Below are positions 38,621 through 49,800 of a stretch of DNA of 64,000 nucleotides, piece after piece. The stretch's first letter is position 1; each line of letters starts with the position of its first letter. Source of the DNA: Nemertoderma westbladi (taxonomy: Eukaryota; Xenacoelomorpha; Nemertodermatida; Nemertodermatidae); NCBI GenBank assembly GCA_032718475.1, contig JAUCBJ010009057.1, positions 1 through 64,000 on the forward strand, read 5' to 3'. Made by a program: the position numbers and the translations under genes. Below the pieces are notes generated by a model. The model was not told the origin of the DNA, made no database searches, and was given only the letters and a program-made list of their open reading frames with translations.

Positions 38621-41600
38621 CCACCCCGACCAACAAAGCCATTGGTGAATCTGAGGCAAGTCACTAGACTAGCCTCAGTAAACACCCTAACACTCGGGTC
38701 CCCAATGCGACAAGGTGAGCTGACTGCCTTGGCAGATAAGCTTTCTCTTAGCGCAGTGGGTGTTCAAGAGCACCGAATGCAGACTGGACAGACTGATGAG
38801 GTTCTGATTAAGGACATGGGGGGCGGATGGCGACTCGCCCTCGCGTCAGCAGATGATAGTGGCAATGGTGGAATTGGTCTATTGATGAATCCAACTGCAC
38901 ATGCAGCATTGGACAAAATAGACCAAATCTCTAACCGCATCATCCGTTGCCACTTCTCATGTTCTGGAAGACTGGCTAAGAAGTTTCCTAAGGTGGTTCT
39001 GATTGTGTGCTACTCTCCAACTAGTGTCGCCCCTGTAGAGGAGGTGGAAAATTTCTACCACAATCTACAAGCAGCTACTGATGGAGTGGATCAGCATGCA
39101 TTCTTAACATTCCTGGGAGACTTTAATGCAAGTCTGCATCAATCACCTACATCGCCCTGGGTCTATAGCAATAGTGTTAACCGAAATTCTGTCCATCTTC
39201 AGGATTTTATCTCTGGAAATGGATTGTTTTCGGCTGGAACCCAGTTCAAGAAGCGAACTGGAAAGCTATGGACTCATAGTGGACCCAGTGGTCACAAGTC
39301 CCAGATAGACCATATTCTGTTTCGTAGGAAATACAGGAGCTCTATACAAGACTGTAATGCATTTACACTTCGACCCTTCTCCAGTGATCACCGCCTTATT
39401 GTGGCCAAGGTAAGACTTAGTCTACGTGCTAGCAGAACAACGAAATCTGCCTTGCCGCGGCATGACTGGTCCTCTCTGTTGCAACAGCCAAGTGTGAGAT
39501 CCAGCTTCACACTACAGCTGAGCAACAGGTATGAGGCTCTTGCCTCTGAGGCGGCAGATCACTGTGAGGGCTATACTGCCTTTACAGAAGCAGTTAAGTT
39601 AGCAGCTGCAGAAACAGTTCCTGTATACCCTCGAAACAGGAAAAGGGCCCCCTGGACTGACAACAAAATTCAGAAGTGCCGAAATGACCTTCATAAGGCG
39701 CAGAAAGAGTCCCGACTCAAACAGACTACAGCGGCCAAGAATGCAGTTAAGGCTGCATCTAGGTCCCTGAACAGGCAGTACTCTGTTAATCTACAGGAGC
39801 TAATAAACCAACAGGTTGATGCCATCAATGATGCTGACGACAGCAGGCAATCATCCCAGGCATGGAAATCAATCAATCTGCTTACTGGGCGGAAAAGCCA
39901 ACCAACCACCAAGGTTAAGGCTGAATCACCAGCCGATCGCCTCAATGGTTGGAAAGCCCACTTTGAAAAGCTCCTCAATAATGACAGGGTATTGCCTGAT
40001 AACTTTATAGAAGTAAAAGTGTCTGAGTCTGTACTCCCAGATATTCCCATTGGCGATATCTCCTTTGCAGAAGTGAAGGCTGCTGCAAAGAGCATTAAGA
40101 CCAATCGTGCCAGTGGAGTAGATGGAGTTCCCCCTGAGGTCTTTAAAATACCTGAGTGTTTAAAGCTCATCTATCCCATCATAGTAGACATGTACCGAAC
40201 AACAAGAGTCCCACAAGAAATGAAAACAAATAAGTTGGTGCCAGTTCCCAAGAAGGGCAACCTAACACTCTATGGTTCTTTTCGGGGAATCTCATTGATC
40301 TCGATTGCTGCAAAGCTATACAATAGGATTCTATTAAATCGCATCAGGGATCCCATTGAAAGACTGCTCCGTGGAAATCAGAATGGGTTCCGTAAAGGTC
40401 GTGGGACCATGGAGCCCATTTTGGCACTTAGAAGGATAATTGAAGAATTATCAAAAAAGAAAGACAGGCATCTGGCTGTTATCTTTGTTGACTTCTTCAA
40501 GGCCTTTGATTCAGTCTCTCGCTCACGTATGTTCAGCATACTTTCATTATATGGGATTCCTGATGAAATTATTGCAGCAATCAGATCAGTATACGATGGT
40601 TCGACAACATTTGTGTCTACTGTTGACGGTGACACAGAACCATTTGAAGTGTTATGGGGCGTCCTCCAAGGAGACACACTTGCACCATTCTTGTTCATTA
40701 TTGTGGTTGACTATGTTCTACGCATGTCCTTAGATCATCATAATGATGATGGGGTGATGATAACTCCACCTACTGGCTCTAGAAGTCGAGGAAATCCTGC
40801 CAAGTACCTAACTGATCTAGACTTTGCTGATGACTTAGGAGTACTCTCAGAATCATTAGAGGGAGCCCAACGGCTCCTCAGCTCATTAGAACATGCTGCT
40901 TCTAGTGTTGGTCTTTTTATTAACTCCAGAAAGACCAAAATTCTGACCGTTAACTTTGAAAGTCCTCAGCAGGTCTCTGATCGGATGAGCATAAGCTCAA
41001 AGGATGGTATGCTTGAGCATGTGGACGACTTCTGTTACCTGGGATCATGGATCCGGAAGTCAGGTGAGGACCTTCGAATACGTAAGGGAAAGGCATGGAC
41101 AGCCTTGAATAGGCTTTCCAGGATTTGGAAATCACCGAGAATTAATCGGAAACTTAAGGTCCGATTATTTAGAGCAGCAGTAGTTCCAGTACTCCTCTAC
41201 GGGAGTCCATGCTGGGCTCTAACTGCTGAGGACACCAAATCTCTGGATGGCACATTCACAAGAATGCTACGCCGGGTTCATTGTGTCAAGTACAATGCAC
41301 ACATCTCCAACCAGACACTATATAACATTGGAGGTGTCTCATTGGTTCCCCCAAGCTTGACACTAGAACAAAATCGCCTCCGCTTTGCAGGACATTGCTT
41401 TCGCCGTGAGGACCAGCCAGTGCATAATCTTGTACTTTGGCAGCCTCATGGAGTGAATAAGCATGGTGGACAGCCCATGACTTTCTTGAGACGCATCTTA
41501 AAGGACACTGGCCTTAAAGATGCGGATGATCTAGCAAATGTCATGGGTGATAGGGAGTTGTGGCGGTGCAATTTTGTTGACAAGCCGGCACAGCATTCTT

Positions 41601-41634
41601 AAAAATGCAGCTGCAATGCAGCATGCCGATCCTA
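38621..41634 (+). mobile_element. RTE-like LINE, near full length
   Basis: One intact polyprotein frame followed by a very short 3' tail ending near AGTAGTA, the same terminus as in the copy at 833-1096. RTE-group elements characteristically have compact UTRs and a single main ORF. It directly follows the 208-bp satellite. Three partial copies of the same family are in the window (833-1096, 30252-31203 and 41638-42040). Confidence 0.88.
38642..41602 (+). CDS. RTE-like LINE polyprotein: endonuclease + reverse transcriptase
   Basis: 986 codons with no internal stop; the frame begins with a TTG at 38642 and is open a little upstream, with the first real ATG further in, so the N-terminus may be slightly truncated. 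Endonuclease: LASVNTLTLGSPMRQGELTA (catalytic Asn), VGVQEHRM, GGIGLLMN, LTFLGDFNASLH and FSSDHRLIVAK. RT: GSFRGISLISIAAKLYNRIL, NQNGFRKGRGTMEPILAL, AVIFVDFFKAFDSVSRS (motif A), VLQGDTLAPFLFIIVVD (motif B) and LDFADDLGVLSES (motif C). The C-terminus, RLRFAGHCFRREDQPVHNLV then GGQPMTFLRRILKDTG, resembles the RRLRWLGH...GRPKTTW ending of RTE/BovB-type ORF2 proteins. All key residues are present, so the copy could be active. Confidence 0.88.
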   Translation: MVNLRQVTRLASVNTLTLGSPMRQGELTALADKLSLSAVGVQEHRMQTGQTDEVLIKDMGGGWRLALASADDSGNGGIGLLMNPTAHAALDKIDQISNRIIRCHFSCSGRLAKKFPKVVLIVCYSPTSVAPVEEVENFYHNLQAATDGVDQHAFLTFLGDFNASLHQSPTSPWVYSNSVNRNSVHLQDFISGNGLFSAGTQFKKRTGKLWTHSGPSGHKSQIDHILFRRKYRSSIQDCNAFTLRPFSSDHRLIVAKVRLSLRASRTTKSALPRHDWSSLLQQPSVRSSFTLQLSNRYEALASEAADHCEGYTAFTEAVKLAAAETVPVYPRNRKRAPWTDNKIQKCRNDLHKAQKESRLKQTTAAKNAVKAASRSLNRQYSVNLQELINQQVDAINDADDSRQSSQAWKSINLLTGRKSQPTTKVKAESPADRLNGWKAHFEKLLNNDRVLPDNFIEVKVSESVLPDIPIGDISFAEVKAAAKSIKTNRASGVDGVPPEVFKIPECLKLIYPIIVDMYRTTRVPQEMKTNKLVPVPKKGNLTLYGSFRGISLISIAAKLYNRILLNRIRDPIERLLRGNQNGFRKGRGTMEPILALRRIIEELSKKKDRHLAVIFVDFFKAFDSVSRSRMFSILSLYGIPDEIIAAIRSVYDGSTTFVSTVDGDTEPFEVLWGVLQGDTLAPFLFIIVVDYVLRMSLDHHNDDGVMITPPTGSRSRGNPAKYLTDLDFADDLGVLSESLEGAQRLLSSLEHAASSVGLFINSRKTKILTVNFESPQQVSDRMSISSKDGMLEHVDDFCYLGSWIRKSGEDLRIRKGKAWTALNRLSRIWKSPRINRKLKVRLFRAAVVPVLLYGSPCWALTAEDTKSLDGTFTRMLRRVHCVKYNAHISNQTLYNIGGVSLVPPSLTLEQNRLRFAGHCFRREDQPVHNLVLWQPHGVNKHGGQPMTFLRRILKDTGLKDADDLANVMGDRELWRCNFVDKPAQHS

Positions 41635-41637
41635 GTA

Positions 41638-42040
41638 GTAATTCTATGTGACTTCCAAATCCTGGAAAGCCTATTCAAGGCTGCCCATGCCTTTCCCTTA
41701 CGTATTCGAAGGTCCTCACCTGATTTCCGGATCCATGATCCCAGGTAACAGAAGTCGTCCACATGCTCAAGCATACCATCCTTTGAGCTTATGCTCATCC
41801 GATCAGAGACTTGCTGAGAACTTTCAAAGTTAACTGTCAAAATTTTGGCCTTTCTGGGGTTAATAAAAAGACCAACACTAGAAGCAGCATGTTCTAATGA
41901 GCTGAGGAGCCGTTGGGCTCCCTCTAGTGATTCTGAGAGTACTCCTAAGTGATCAGCAAAGTCTAGATCAGTTAGGTACTTGGCAGGATTCCCTCTATTT
42001 CTGGAGCCAGTAGGTGGAGTTACCATCACCCCATCATCAT
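41638..42040 (-). mobile_element. inverted internal fragment of the RTE-like LINE
   Basis: About 400 bp matching 40740-41140 of the neighbouring element in reverse orientation (LDFADHLGVLSESLEGAQRL, FINPRKAKILTVNFES). It follows the 3' end of the full copy within a few bases. FADD is changed to FADH here. The pair forms a long inverted repeat with a loop of about 500 bp. Confidence 0.9.
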
Positions 42041-43686
42041 CAGGCGCGGATCCAGAGGGGGGGGGGGGGGGGGGGGGGCTGAGGGGGCTCTAGCCCCTCC
42101 CATGGCCATGAAATAAAGAACATCAGTATTATTTTACTGAAAAGGTATATATTATTAAACTTTTGTTGGGCACAGCTTTGCGAAGTCGGCATCTCCCCGA
42201 CATCGTCGTCATCTTCTTCCCTCGCTGGGAGTGGATCCGGACCCGGTTGCCCGGTAGATCCACTGTGCCCCTTTCTGCCTTGGTTTCCACCCGTAACTTT
42301 CCACCCTTCCTGCTCCCTCGGTCTCTTCCTTGCAAAATCGCCCTCAGAGCCCCCTGGTATGGGCATCACTTGCATTCCCGATGTTGACTGTTTCGGCGAT
42401 CCCTCCGTCCATCCCAGTTCCTCCCCCAGAAACTCGCCCGAGCTCCCTGATCCCCACCTTAGCTCGTCCAAGTCCTGGTCTTCGAACCCGTAGTCCTCTC
42501 CCCTTATGTCCGCCTCTCTCTCGTCTGCTTCCCGCCTTTCTCGCCTGGTGATTTCTTCCAGCCTCTTCTCCTCGACTCTATCCGCTTCCAGCTTCTCCCA
42601 CCTCTTGTATGGTGTATACCTGACTACTAGGTGCCGGCTATCGTAGTACACCGACTCGCCCTTCAGCCCCGGGTGGTCTACCAGAACTTCGAAGGCCACC
42701 TTAAAGGCTCTTCTGTAGTTTAGAGGTGCTCCTGATAGCAGAAACGCTGTTGGCTCTCTTCCGATAACCACGGCCATGAATAGGTTTAGTAAACTCATCA
42801 TTATCCAATCCTCCTGTAGGATATATCTCTTCTGATATATCTTTATCGCTCCCCTTCGGAACTGATACACCTCCTGTTTCCCTGGCCTTGCTCCCCATTT
42901 CAGCGAGTTCGCCAGTTCCGCTCCGTACTCCTCCCGGAACTTACCCCAGTCCATCGGCTTGTGGCAGACGAGCCCCATGAGCTGACCCATCGCCACTGCT
43001 CCGCAATGTCCTGTGTTCTCTACCAATCCCAACCCGTCTGGCCCCGTCATGGCCGTATAGACCGCTTGCATGTCCAGGAGGTTGGGGGTCTCCAGTCCGA
43101 CGATCCTCTCCGCGTCGTCACGGATCGCCGACCCCACCTTCACTGTAGTCTTCTCTCTCTCTAGGTCCTGCACCGCCCTCGGCAACCGGTTTAACTTCGG
43201 CCCGCTCTTCTTCCCGTAGGTTCCTTGATCAAATAGAAAGATGTCTCCATTTGGCGCAGCCAAATGCAGTAGTATGGTTCTAGCCGATCCCGCCGACCCT
43301 CTTCTCGATCCCTCATCGTCCTCCACAGTCCCTTCATCGTCTAGGACCATGTATCCACCCCTACTCACAGACTCTACGAACCTACTATACTCCTTTCTCG
43401 GTGGTTCCCTCGGATACTTCGGTGTCCCGTACTCTGCTTCGTCTCCCTTCACTACGTAGCGAAAATGCTCGAGGATCGCGTTGTCCAATGACGGCATCCC
43501 ATAGGTCCCGACCAGTCGTCTCTCGTGCATCTCCCTAAAGTGGTCCTGCAGCGCTCACGCTTTGTGACCCTTCGGTAGCGGCTTGTATCCCCTCGTCTTT
43601 TCCTCTGGATGCCTTTGCGTGAAGTCCACTAGTATCTCCTTTCCACTCCTCTCCGTCTTTCTCTTCTTAACTTGTCTCTCTGCCAT
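42040..43686 (-). pseudogene. RNase D/DEDD exonuclease-like protein with one internal stop
   Basis: The frame starts at an ATG at 43686 (MAERQVKKRKTERSGKEI), reaches an in-frame TGA at 43555-43557 (after KGHKA) and is then open for 496 codons to 42040. Convincing protein ends near 42190; the tail is read-through into transposon-like sequence. In the middle, a region resembles the DEDD 3'-5' exonuclease fold: MVLDDEG (ExoI D-x-E), ILLHLAAPNGDIFLFDQG, KVGSAIRDDAER (ExoII), LLDMQAVYTAM, LMGLVCHKPMDWGKF and ARPGKQEVYQFRRG. The last corresponds to the ExoIII Y-x3-D site, but the Asp is Arg, so catalysis is doubtful. An acidic, Lys/Arg-rich C-terminal region follows. I do not recognise the family. 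It may belong, with 45662-46138, to one unknown element or gene. Confidence 0.5.
42041..42112. mobile_element. terminus of a DNA transposon-like element with poly-G
   Basis: CAGGCGCGGATCCAGAG followed by 22 G (42057-42078) and then GGGGGCTCTAGCCCC, a short palindrome. I recall similar CAGGCGCGGATCCAG-plus-G-run ends in small DNA transposons of many animals. No matching opposite end (CTGGATCCGCGCCTG) was found in the window. Confidence 0.4.
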
Positions 43687-43689
43687 CAC

Positions 43690-44195
43690 GAACTTGGTCG
43701 TGCGCTCACCTTATTCGTGGTGCCTTACCAAGGCTCAATTAGATGAGTGACGTCTAATAAGATGGTCTGTATTTGTTCAGTAATGGCCTATGTCCTAGAA
43801 ACCCTATTTTATGGTATAATTTTAAGTATATGTCCCCCAAAGTGCCAATTTTCCTAAATTTTCAAATCTGTCCGTTACTTTAATTATGATTCTAGAATCC
43901 TTTGCCTACTGTTACCATAATTTATTAAATTTTGCTCCTAATACTATTTTATTCTCTCTTAGTGTGCTATTATCGGTTATGGCAGGTTATTTTACCTAGA
44001 TAACCCCTGTAGTTTGTATACAGGGAAAACTAGCTATTCTCTACTGTGCTAGCTTTGTACCAGGTAACTTCCTGGCCCTGTAACAAACATCCTAAACTTA
44101 CACTATGGGCTGTGCAGTACAGTAGTCTGTCTAGTGCGGCCTACACGGTCTATCCTGTTGTACCCACGTGCCCCCATCTCTCTTTCGTGGCACTC
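43690..44195. other. non-coding with successive hairpins
   Basis: Upstream of the exonuclease-like frame. Between about 43984 and 44076 three short hairpins follow one another: GGTTAT/ATAACC, CCTGTA/TACAGG and CCAGG/CCTGG. They lead into the hairpin satellite. Confidence 0.5.
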
Positions 44196-44199
44196 TCAA

Positions 44200-45410
44200 T
44201 GTCCACAGCCTCTATGGTACTACGTACCCTGCTACTACTCTTATGGTATACCTATATACCATACCCTCTACTCTCTTACTACGTGGCGCCCTCAGTGCCC
44301 ACAACTTCTAACACTCTCGGTACTATGTACCCTACTACTACTCTCGTGGTATGTCTATATACCACTCTCCCTAATCTCTAACTTAACTCTCACGGTACTG
44401 TGTACCCTGCTACTACTCTCGTGGTATGTCTATATACCACACTCCCTATTCTCTAACTTCTACCTCTTACGGTACTATGTACCCTGCTACTACTCTCGTG
44501 GTATGTCTCTATACCACACTCCCTATTCTCTAACTTATACCTCTTACGGTACTATGTACCCTGCTACTACTCTCGTGGTATGTCTCTATACCACACTCCC
44601 TATTCTCTAACTTCTAACTCTCTTACGGTACTATGTACCCTGCTACTACTCTCGTGGTATGTCTCTATATACCACACTCCCTATTCTCTAACTTCTAACT
44701 CTCTTACGGTACTATGTACCCTGCTACTACTCTCGTGGTATGCCTCTATACCACACTCCCTATTCTCTAACTTCTAACTCTCTTACAGTACTATGTACCC
44801 TGCTACTACTCTCGTGGTATGTCTCTATATACCACACTCCCTATTCTCTAACTTCTAACTATCTTACGGTACTATGTACCCTGCTACTACTCTTGTGGTA
44901 TGTCTCTATATACCACACTCCCTATTCTCTAACTTCTAACTCTCTTACGGTACTATGTACCCTGCTACTACTCTCGTGGTATGTCTCTATACCACACTCC
45001 CTATTCTCTAACTTCTAACTCTCTTACGGTACTATGTACCCTGCTACTACTCTCGAGGTATGTCTCTATATACCACACTCCCTATTCTCTAACTTCTAAC
45101 TATCTTACGGTACAATGTACCCTGCTACTACTCTTGTGGTATGTCTTTATATACCATACTCCCTATTCTCTAACTTCTAACTCTCTTACGGTACTATGTA
45201 CCCTGCTACTACTCTCGTGGTATGTCTCTATACCACACTCCCTATTCTCTAACTTCTAACTCTCTTATGGTACTATGTACCCTGCTACTACTCTCGTGGT
45301 ATGTCTCTATACCACACTCCCTATTCTCTAACTTCTAACTCTCTTACGGTACTATGTACCCTGCTACTATTCTCATGGCATGTCAATATACCACACTCCC
45401 TACTACTACT
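44200..45410 (+). repeat. about 80-bp satellite, two hairpins per unit, about 15 copies
   Basis: Each unit contains GGTACTATGTACC (GGTAC paired with GTACC), CTGCTACTACTCTC, GTGGTATGTCTCTATACCAC (GTGGTAT paired with ATACCAC) and ACTCCCTATTCTCTAACTTC. Units recur about every 80 bp (near 44469, 44546, 44625, 44706 and so on to 45348). The array lies between the two unrecognised minus-strand frames. Open frames across it are by-products of the period. Confidence 0.92.
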
Positions 45411-45661
45411 ACTTAGTGCTACGTACTATCTACTACTATTACTTTCTACTATCTCACTTCTTATTTTATTATTTGCTTATTATTTATTTTTTTTGTATAT
45501 TTTATGAGTGGGAAGGGCGTCTCGCCCTCATTCCCACCCCCTCAGTCCAACATATTGGACAACTAAACTCTAAGGTGAGCCTTCCAATAGGCAACACTTT
45601 CCCACAGCCCTCCTGTAGGTCTTCCTGTCTTTGGCTCCTATCTTTCCTCCAATTCTCTCTT
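45411..45661. other. non-coding, with a strong hairpin
   Basis: GTGGGAAGGGCG and CGCCCTCATTCCCAC form a hairpin at about 45509-45537. It is downstream of the minus-strand frame 45662-46138 and could lie in its 3' untranslated region. Confidence 0.5.
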
Positions 45662-46138
45662 CTAGGGATCTGACTCTTCCGGCCCTATGTACACTACGTC
45701 TGGCTCCATTACCACGGACCGCCACAATTCAAACAGTTCCGTGGCGACCCCCCTCGCTCTCTCACTCGCCAGTTCTCCCTGTCCAAAACGGATTAAATAA
45801 TGAAAATGTTTATTCGACTCACCTAGCCTCAGGTATAGTTTAGGCTGGTCTACCTTTCTCCTGGCCTCTCCTCTCCTCTATGGCCGGTGACTTCGGTACC
45901 CCGACCGCCGTCGTCGTCGCGTGTCGACTTGTCTCCCTCTCTCCTTCGTAGTTTGACGGCCACCCTCCGCTTGGCCTATCGGATCGTCTCTCGTTGGCGA
46001 ATCCGGCTTGGCAGGCCGATACCGTCGCGTCGCGGCCTCACGGATCGTTTGGTTGCTATCACCCGGGGTCCGCGGCGGCGTTCTCTCTCCTTCTGATAAT
46101 CGGGGCGTCCCTTCTTCCGCCATGTTTCTTGCAGTCAC
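45662..46138 (-). pseudogene. unrecognised basic protein with one internal stop
   Basis: Start ATG at 46138, or an inner ATG at 46123 (MAEEGTPRLSEGERTPPRTP). The frame has a TAG at 45878-45880 and continues in phase to a second stop at 45662, 158 codons in all. The N-terminal half is disordered and basic (TRRRRRSGYRSHRP). The part after the stop looks globular and coding: KLYLRLGESNKHFHYLIRFG, ELASERARGVATELFELWRS, VVYIGPEESDP. I do not recognise it. One internal stop in each of this and the frame at 42040-43686 suggests joint decay of one locus. Confidence 0.45.
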
Positions 46139-46811
46139 AGTTTAGTTGTTAGGCTGGCAGTTTATGACTGTGACGGGATCCTAAGATCCCGACCGGGTTA
46201 GATTTGTACGTGTCACCATTCTGCTGGGCAGTTGCACTGGGTCAGTTTGGCCGAAGGCCATCGGGGAAAAATAATAGAGTTTCTGATTCACAATATTTAT
46301 ACTCCGAACGATAATAGCACAATCAGTAAATCATTGAAGAATATCACGACATAGAATGACAGCAGAGAATACACAGATATTAAATTGTTAATGTTGGTAT
46401 CGGTGACGGTCATAAACTATGACCGGTCTGCAACTGTATAACTAATGAACTGACCGGTAAATCAGTAATGCAGAATAATATATGATTGATACACACAGGT
46501 ATTGGTTTCACCTCTTATTGTACTTGGCCCTCTGTACCCAGTGGATGCTTTCCTATCTCTAATCACGTGCTTCCCTCCCCACTATTGGCTAATATACTAA
46601 TTGTCACTTTGGCACTCCCTGTGAGTGTTTCCCCATTGCTGCTAGCTTCTACTAGCTGTGTTCTCCCTCTGAGGTGGTTTGACCTCTCACCTCTCTCTGT
46701 GGCTTTAGGGCTTGTGTCGCCCCCCCCCTCAAGTTGGTTATGAGGCGAGATTATTATTGGTAATCTCGTATCCCCAACTATATTAGTAAAATTCCACTGG
46801 TCCCATTCTCT
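46139..46811. other. non-coding, upstream of unrecognised frame
   Basis: Contains the palindrome GGGATCCTAAGATCCC (about 46178-46193) and the similar segments GCAGTTTATGACTGTGACGG and GTGACGGTCATAAACTATGA. A C-run lies at 46722-46729. No gene is visible; the 12-kb satellite starts at the right edge. Confidence 0.45.
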
Positions 46812-49800
46812 GGTGGGTAATGTATCGGAATTGAATCCACTCACAATTGTATTCGTAGTTATTTTAATTGTATTCGTAGTTATTTTAATTGTATTCATAG
46901 TTATTTTAATTGTATTCGTAGTCATTTTGATAATTGTATTTGTAGTCATTTTAATAATTGTATTTGTAGTTATTTTAATTGTATTCGAAGTTATTTTAAT
47001 AATTGTATTTGTAGTTATTTTAATTGTATTCGTAGTTATTTTAATTGTATTCGTAGTTATTTTAATTGTATTCATAGTTATTTTAATAATTCTATTCGTA
47101 GTGATTTTAATTGTATTCATAGTTATTTTAATAATTGTATTTGTAGTTATTTTAATAATTGTATTCCTAGTTATTTTAACTGTATTCGTAGTTATTTTAA
47201 TTGTATTCGTAGTTATTTTAATTGTATTCATAGTTATTTTAATTGTATTCCTAGTTATTTTAATTGTATTTGTAGTTATTTTAATTGTATTCGTAGTTGT
47301 TTTAATAATTGTATTTGTAGTTATTTTAATAATTGTATTCGTAGTCATTTTATTTTAATTGTATTTGTAGTTATTTTAATAATTGTATTCCTAGTTATTT
47401 TAACTGTATTCGTAGTTATTTTAATTGTATTCGTAGTTGTTTTAATAATTGTATTTGTAGTTATTTTAATAATTGTATTCGTAGTCATTTTAATAATTGT
47501 ATTCATAGTTATTTTAATAATTGTATTTGTAGTTATTTTAATAAATGTATTCCTAGTTATTTTAACTGTATTCGTAGTTATTTTAATTGTATTCGTAGTT
47601 GTTTTAATAATTGTATTTGTAGTTATTTTAATAATTGTATTCGTAGTCATTTTATTTTAATTGTATTCGTAGTTATTTTAATTGTATTCGTAGTTATTTT
47701 AATTGTATTCATAGTTATTTTAATAATTGTATTTGTAGTTATTTTAATTGTATTCATAGTTATTTTAATAATTGTATTTGTAGTTATTTTAATTGTATTC
47801 GTAGTTATTTTAATTGTATTCGTTCTTATTTTAATTGTATTCGTAGTTATTTTAATTGTATTTGTAATTATTTTAATTGTATTCGTAGTTATTTTAATAA
47901 TTGTATTTGTAGTTATTTTAATTGTATTCGTAGTTATTTTAATAATTGTATTTGTAGTTATTTTAATTGTATTCGTAGTTATTTTAATTGTATTCGTTGT
48001 TATTTTAATTATATTCGTAGTTATTTTAATTGTATTTGTAATTATTTTAATTGTATTCGTAGTTATTTTAATAATTGTATTTGTAGTTATTTTAACTGTA
48101 TTCGTAGTTATTTTAATTGTATTCATAGTTATTTTAATAATTGTATTTGTAGTTATTTTAATTGTATTTGTAGTTATTTTAATTGTATTCGTTGTTATTT
48201 TAATTGTATTCGTAATTATCTTAATTGTATTCGTAGTTATTTTAATTGTATTTGTAGTTATTTTAATTGTATTCGTAGTTATTTTAATAATTGTATTTGT
48301 AGTTATTTTAACTGTATTCGTAGTTATTTTAATTGTATTTGTAGTTATTTTAATAATTGTATTTGTAGTTATTTTAACTGTATTCGTAGTTATTTTAATA
48401 ATTGTATTTGTAGTTATTTTAACTGTATTCGTAGTTATTTTAATTGTATTCGTAGTTATTTTAATTGTATTTGTAGTTATTTTAATTGTATTCGTAGTTA
48501 TTTTAATAATTGTATTTGTAGTTATTTTAACTGTATTCGTAGTTATTTTAATTGTATTCATAGTTATTTTAATAATTGTATTTGTAGTTATTTTAATTGT
48601 ATTTGTAGTTATTTTAATTTAATTGTATTTGTAGTTATTTTAATAATTGTATTCCTAGTTATTTTAACTGTATTCGTAGTTATTTTAATTGTATTCGTAG
48701 TTGTTTTAATAATTGTATTTGTAGTTATTTTAATAATTGTATTCGTAGTCATTTTAATAATTGTATTCATAGTTATTTTAATAATTGTATTTGTAGTTAT
48801 TTTAATAAATGTATTCCTAGTTATTTTAACTGTATTCGTAGTTATTTTAATTGTATTCGTAGTTGTTTTAATAATTGTATTTGTAGTTATTTTAATAATT
48901 GTATTCGTAGTCATTTTATTTTAATTGTATTCGTAGTTATTTTAATTGTATTCGTAGTTATTTTAATTGTATTCATAGTTATTTTAATAATTGTATTTGT
49001 AGTTATTTTAATTGTATTCATAGTTATTTTAATAATTGTATTTGTAGTTATTTTAATTGTATTCGTAGTTATTTTAATTGTATTCGTTCTTATTTTAATT
49101 GTATTCGTAGTTATTTTAATTGTATTTGTAATTATTTTAATTGTATTCGTAGTTATTTTAATAATTGTATTTGTAGTTATTTTAATTGTATTCGTAGTTA
49201 TTTTAATAATTGTATTTGTAGTTATTTTAATTGTATTCGTAGTTATTTTAATTGTATTCGTTGTTATTTTAATTATATTCGTAGTTATTTTAATTGTATT
49301 TGTAATTATTTTAATTGTATTCGTAGTTATTTTAATAATTGTATTTGTAGTTATTTTAACTGTATTCGTAGTTATTTTAATTGTATTCATAGTTATTTTA
49401 ATAATTGTATTTGTAGTTATTTTAATTGTATTTGTAGTTATTTTAATTGTATTCGTTGTTATTTTAATTGTATTCGTAATTATCTTAATTGTATTCGTAG
49501 TTATTTTAATTGTATTTGTAGTTATTTTAATTGTATTCGTAGTTATTTTAATAATTGTATTTGTAGTTATTTTAACTGTATTCGTAGTTATTTTAATTGT
49601 ATTTGTAGTTATTTTAATAATTGTATTTGTAGTTATTTTAACTGTATTCGTAGTTATTTTAATAATTGTATTTGTAGTTATTTTAATTGTATTCGTAGTT
49701 ATTTTAATTGTATTCGTAGTTATTTTAATTGTATTCCTAGTTATTTTAATTGTATTTGTAGTTATTTTAATTGTATTCGTTGTTATTTTAATTGTATTCG

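Noticed and set aside
44046-45507. Plus-strand frames of Tyr/Leu/Ser-rich repeats
   Set aside because: They are translations of the 80-bp hairpin satellite and break whenever the period shifts.
46174-46200. LTR start (TGTGACGGGATCC-like) for the unknown 42-46 kb locus
   Set aside because: No second copy of the sequence was found on the other side, so it cannot be called an LTR.
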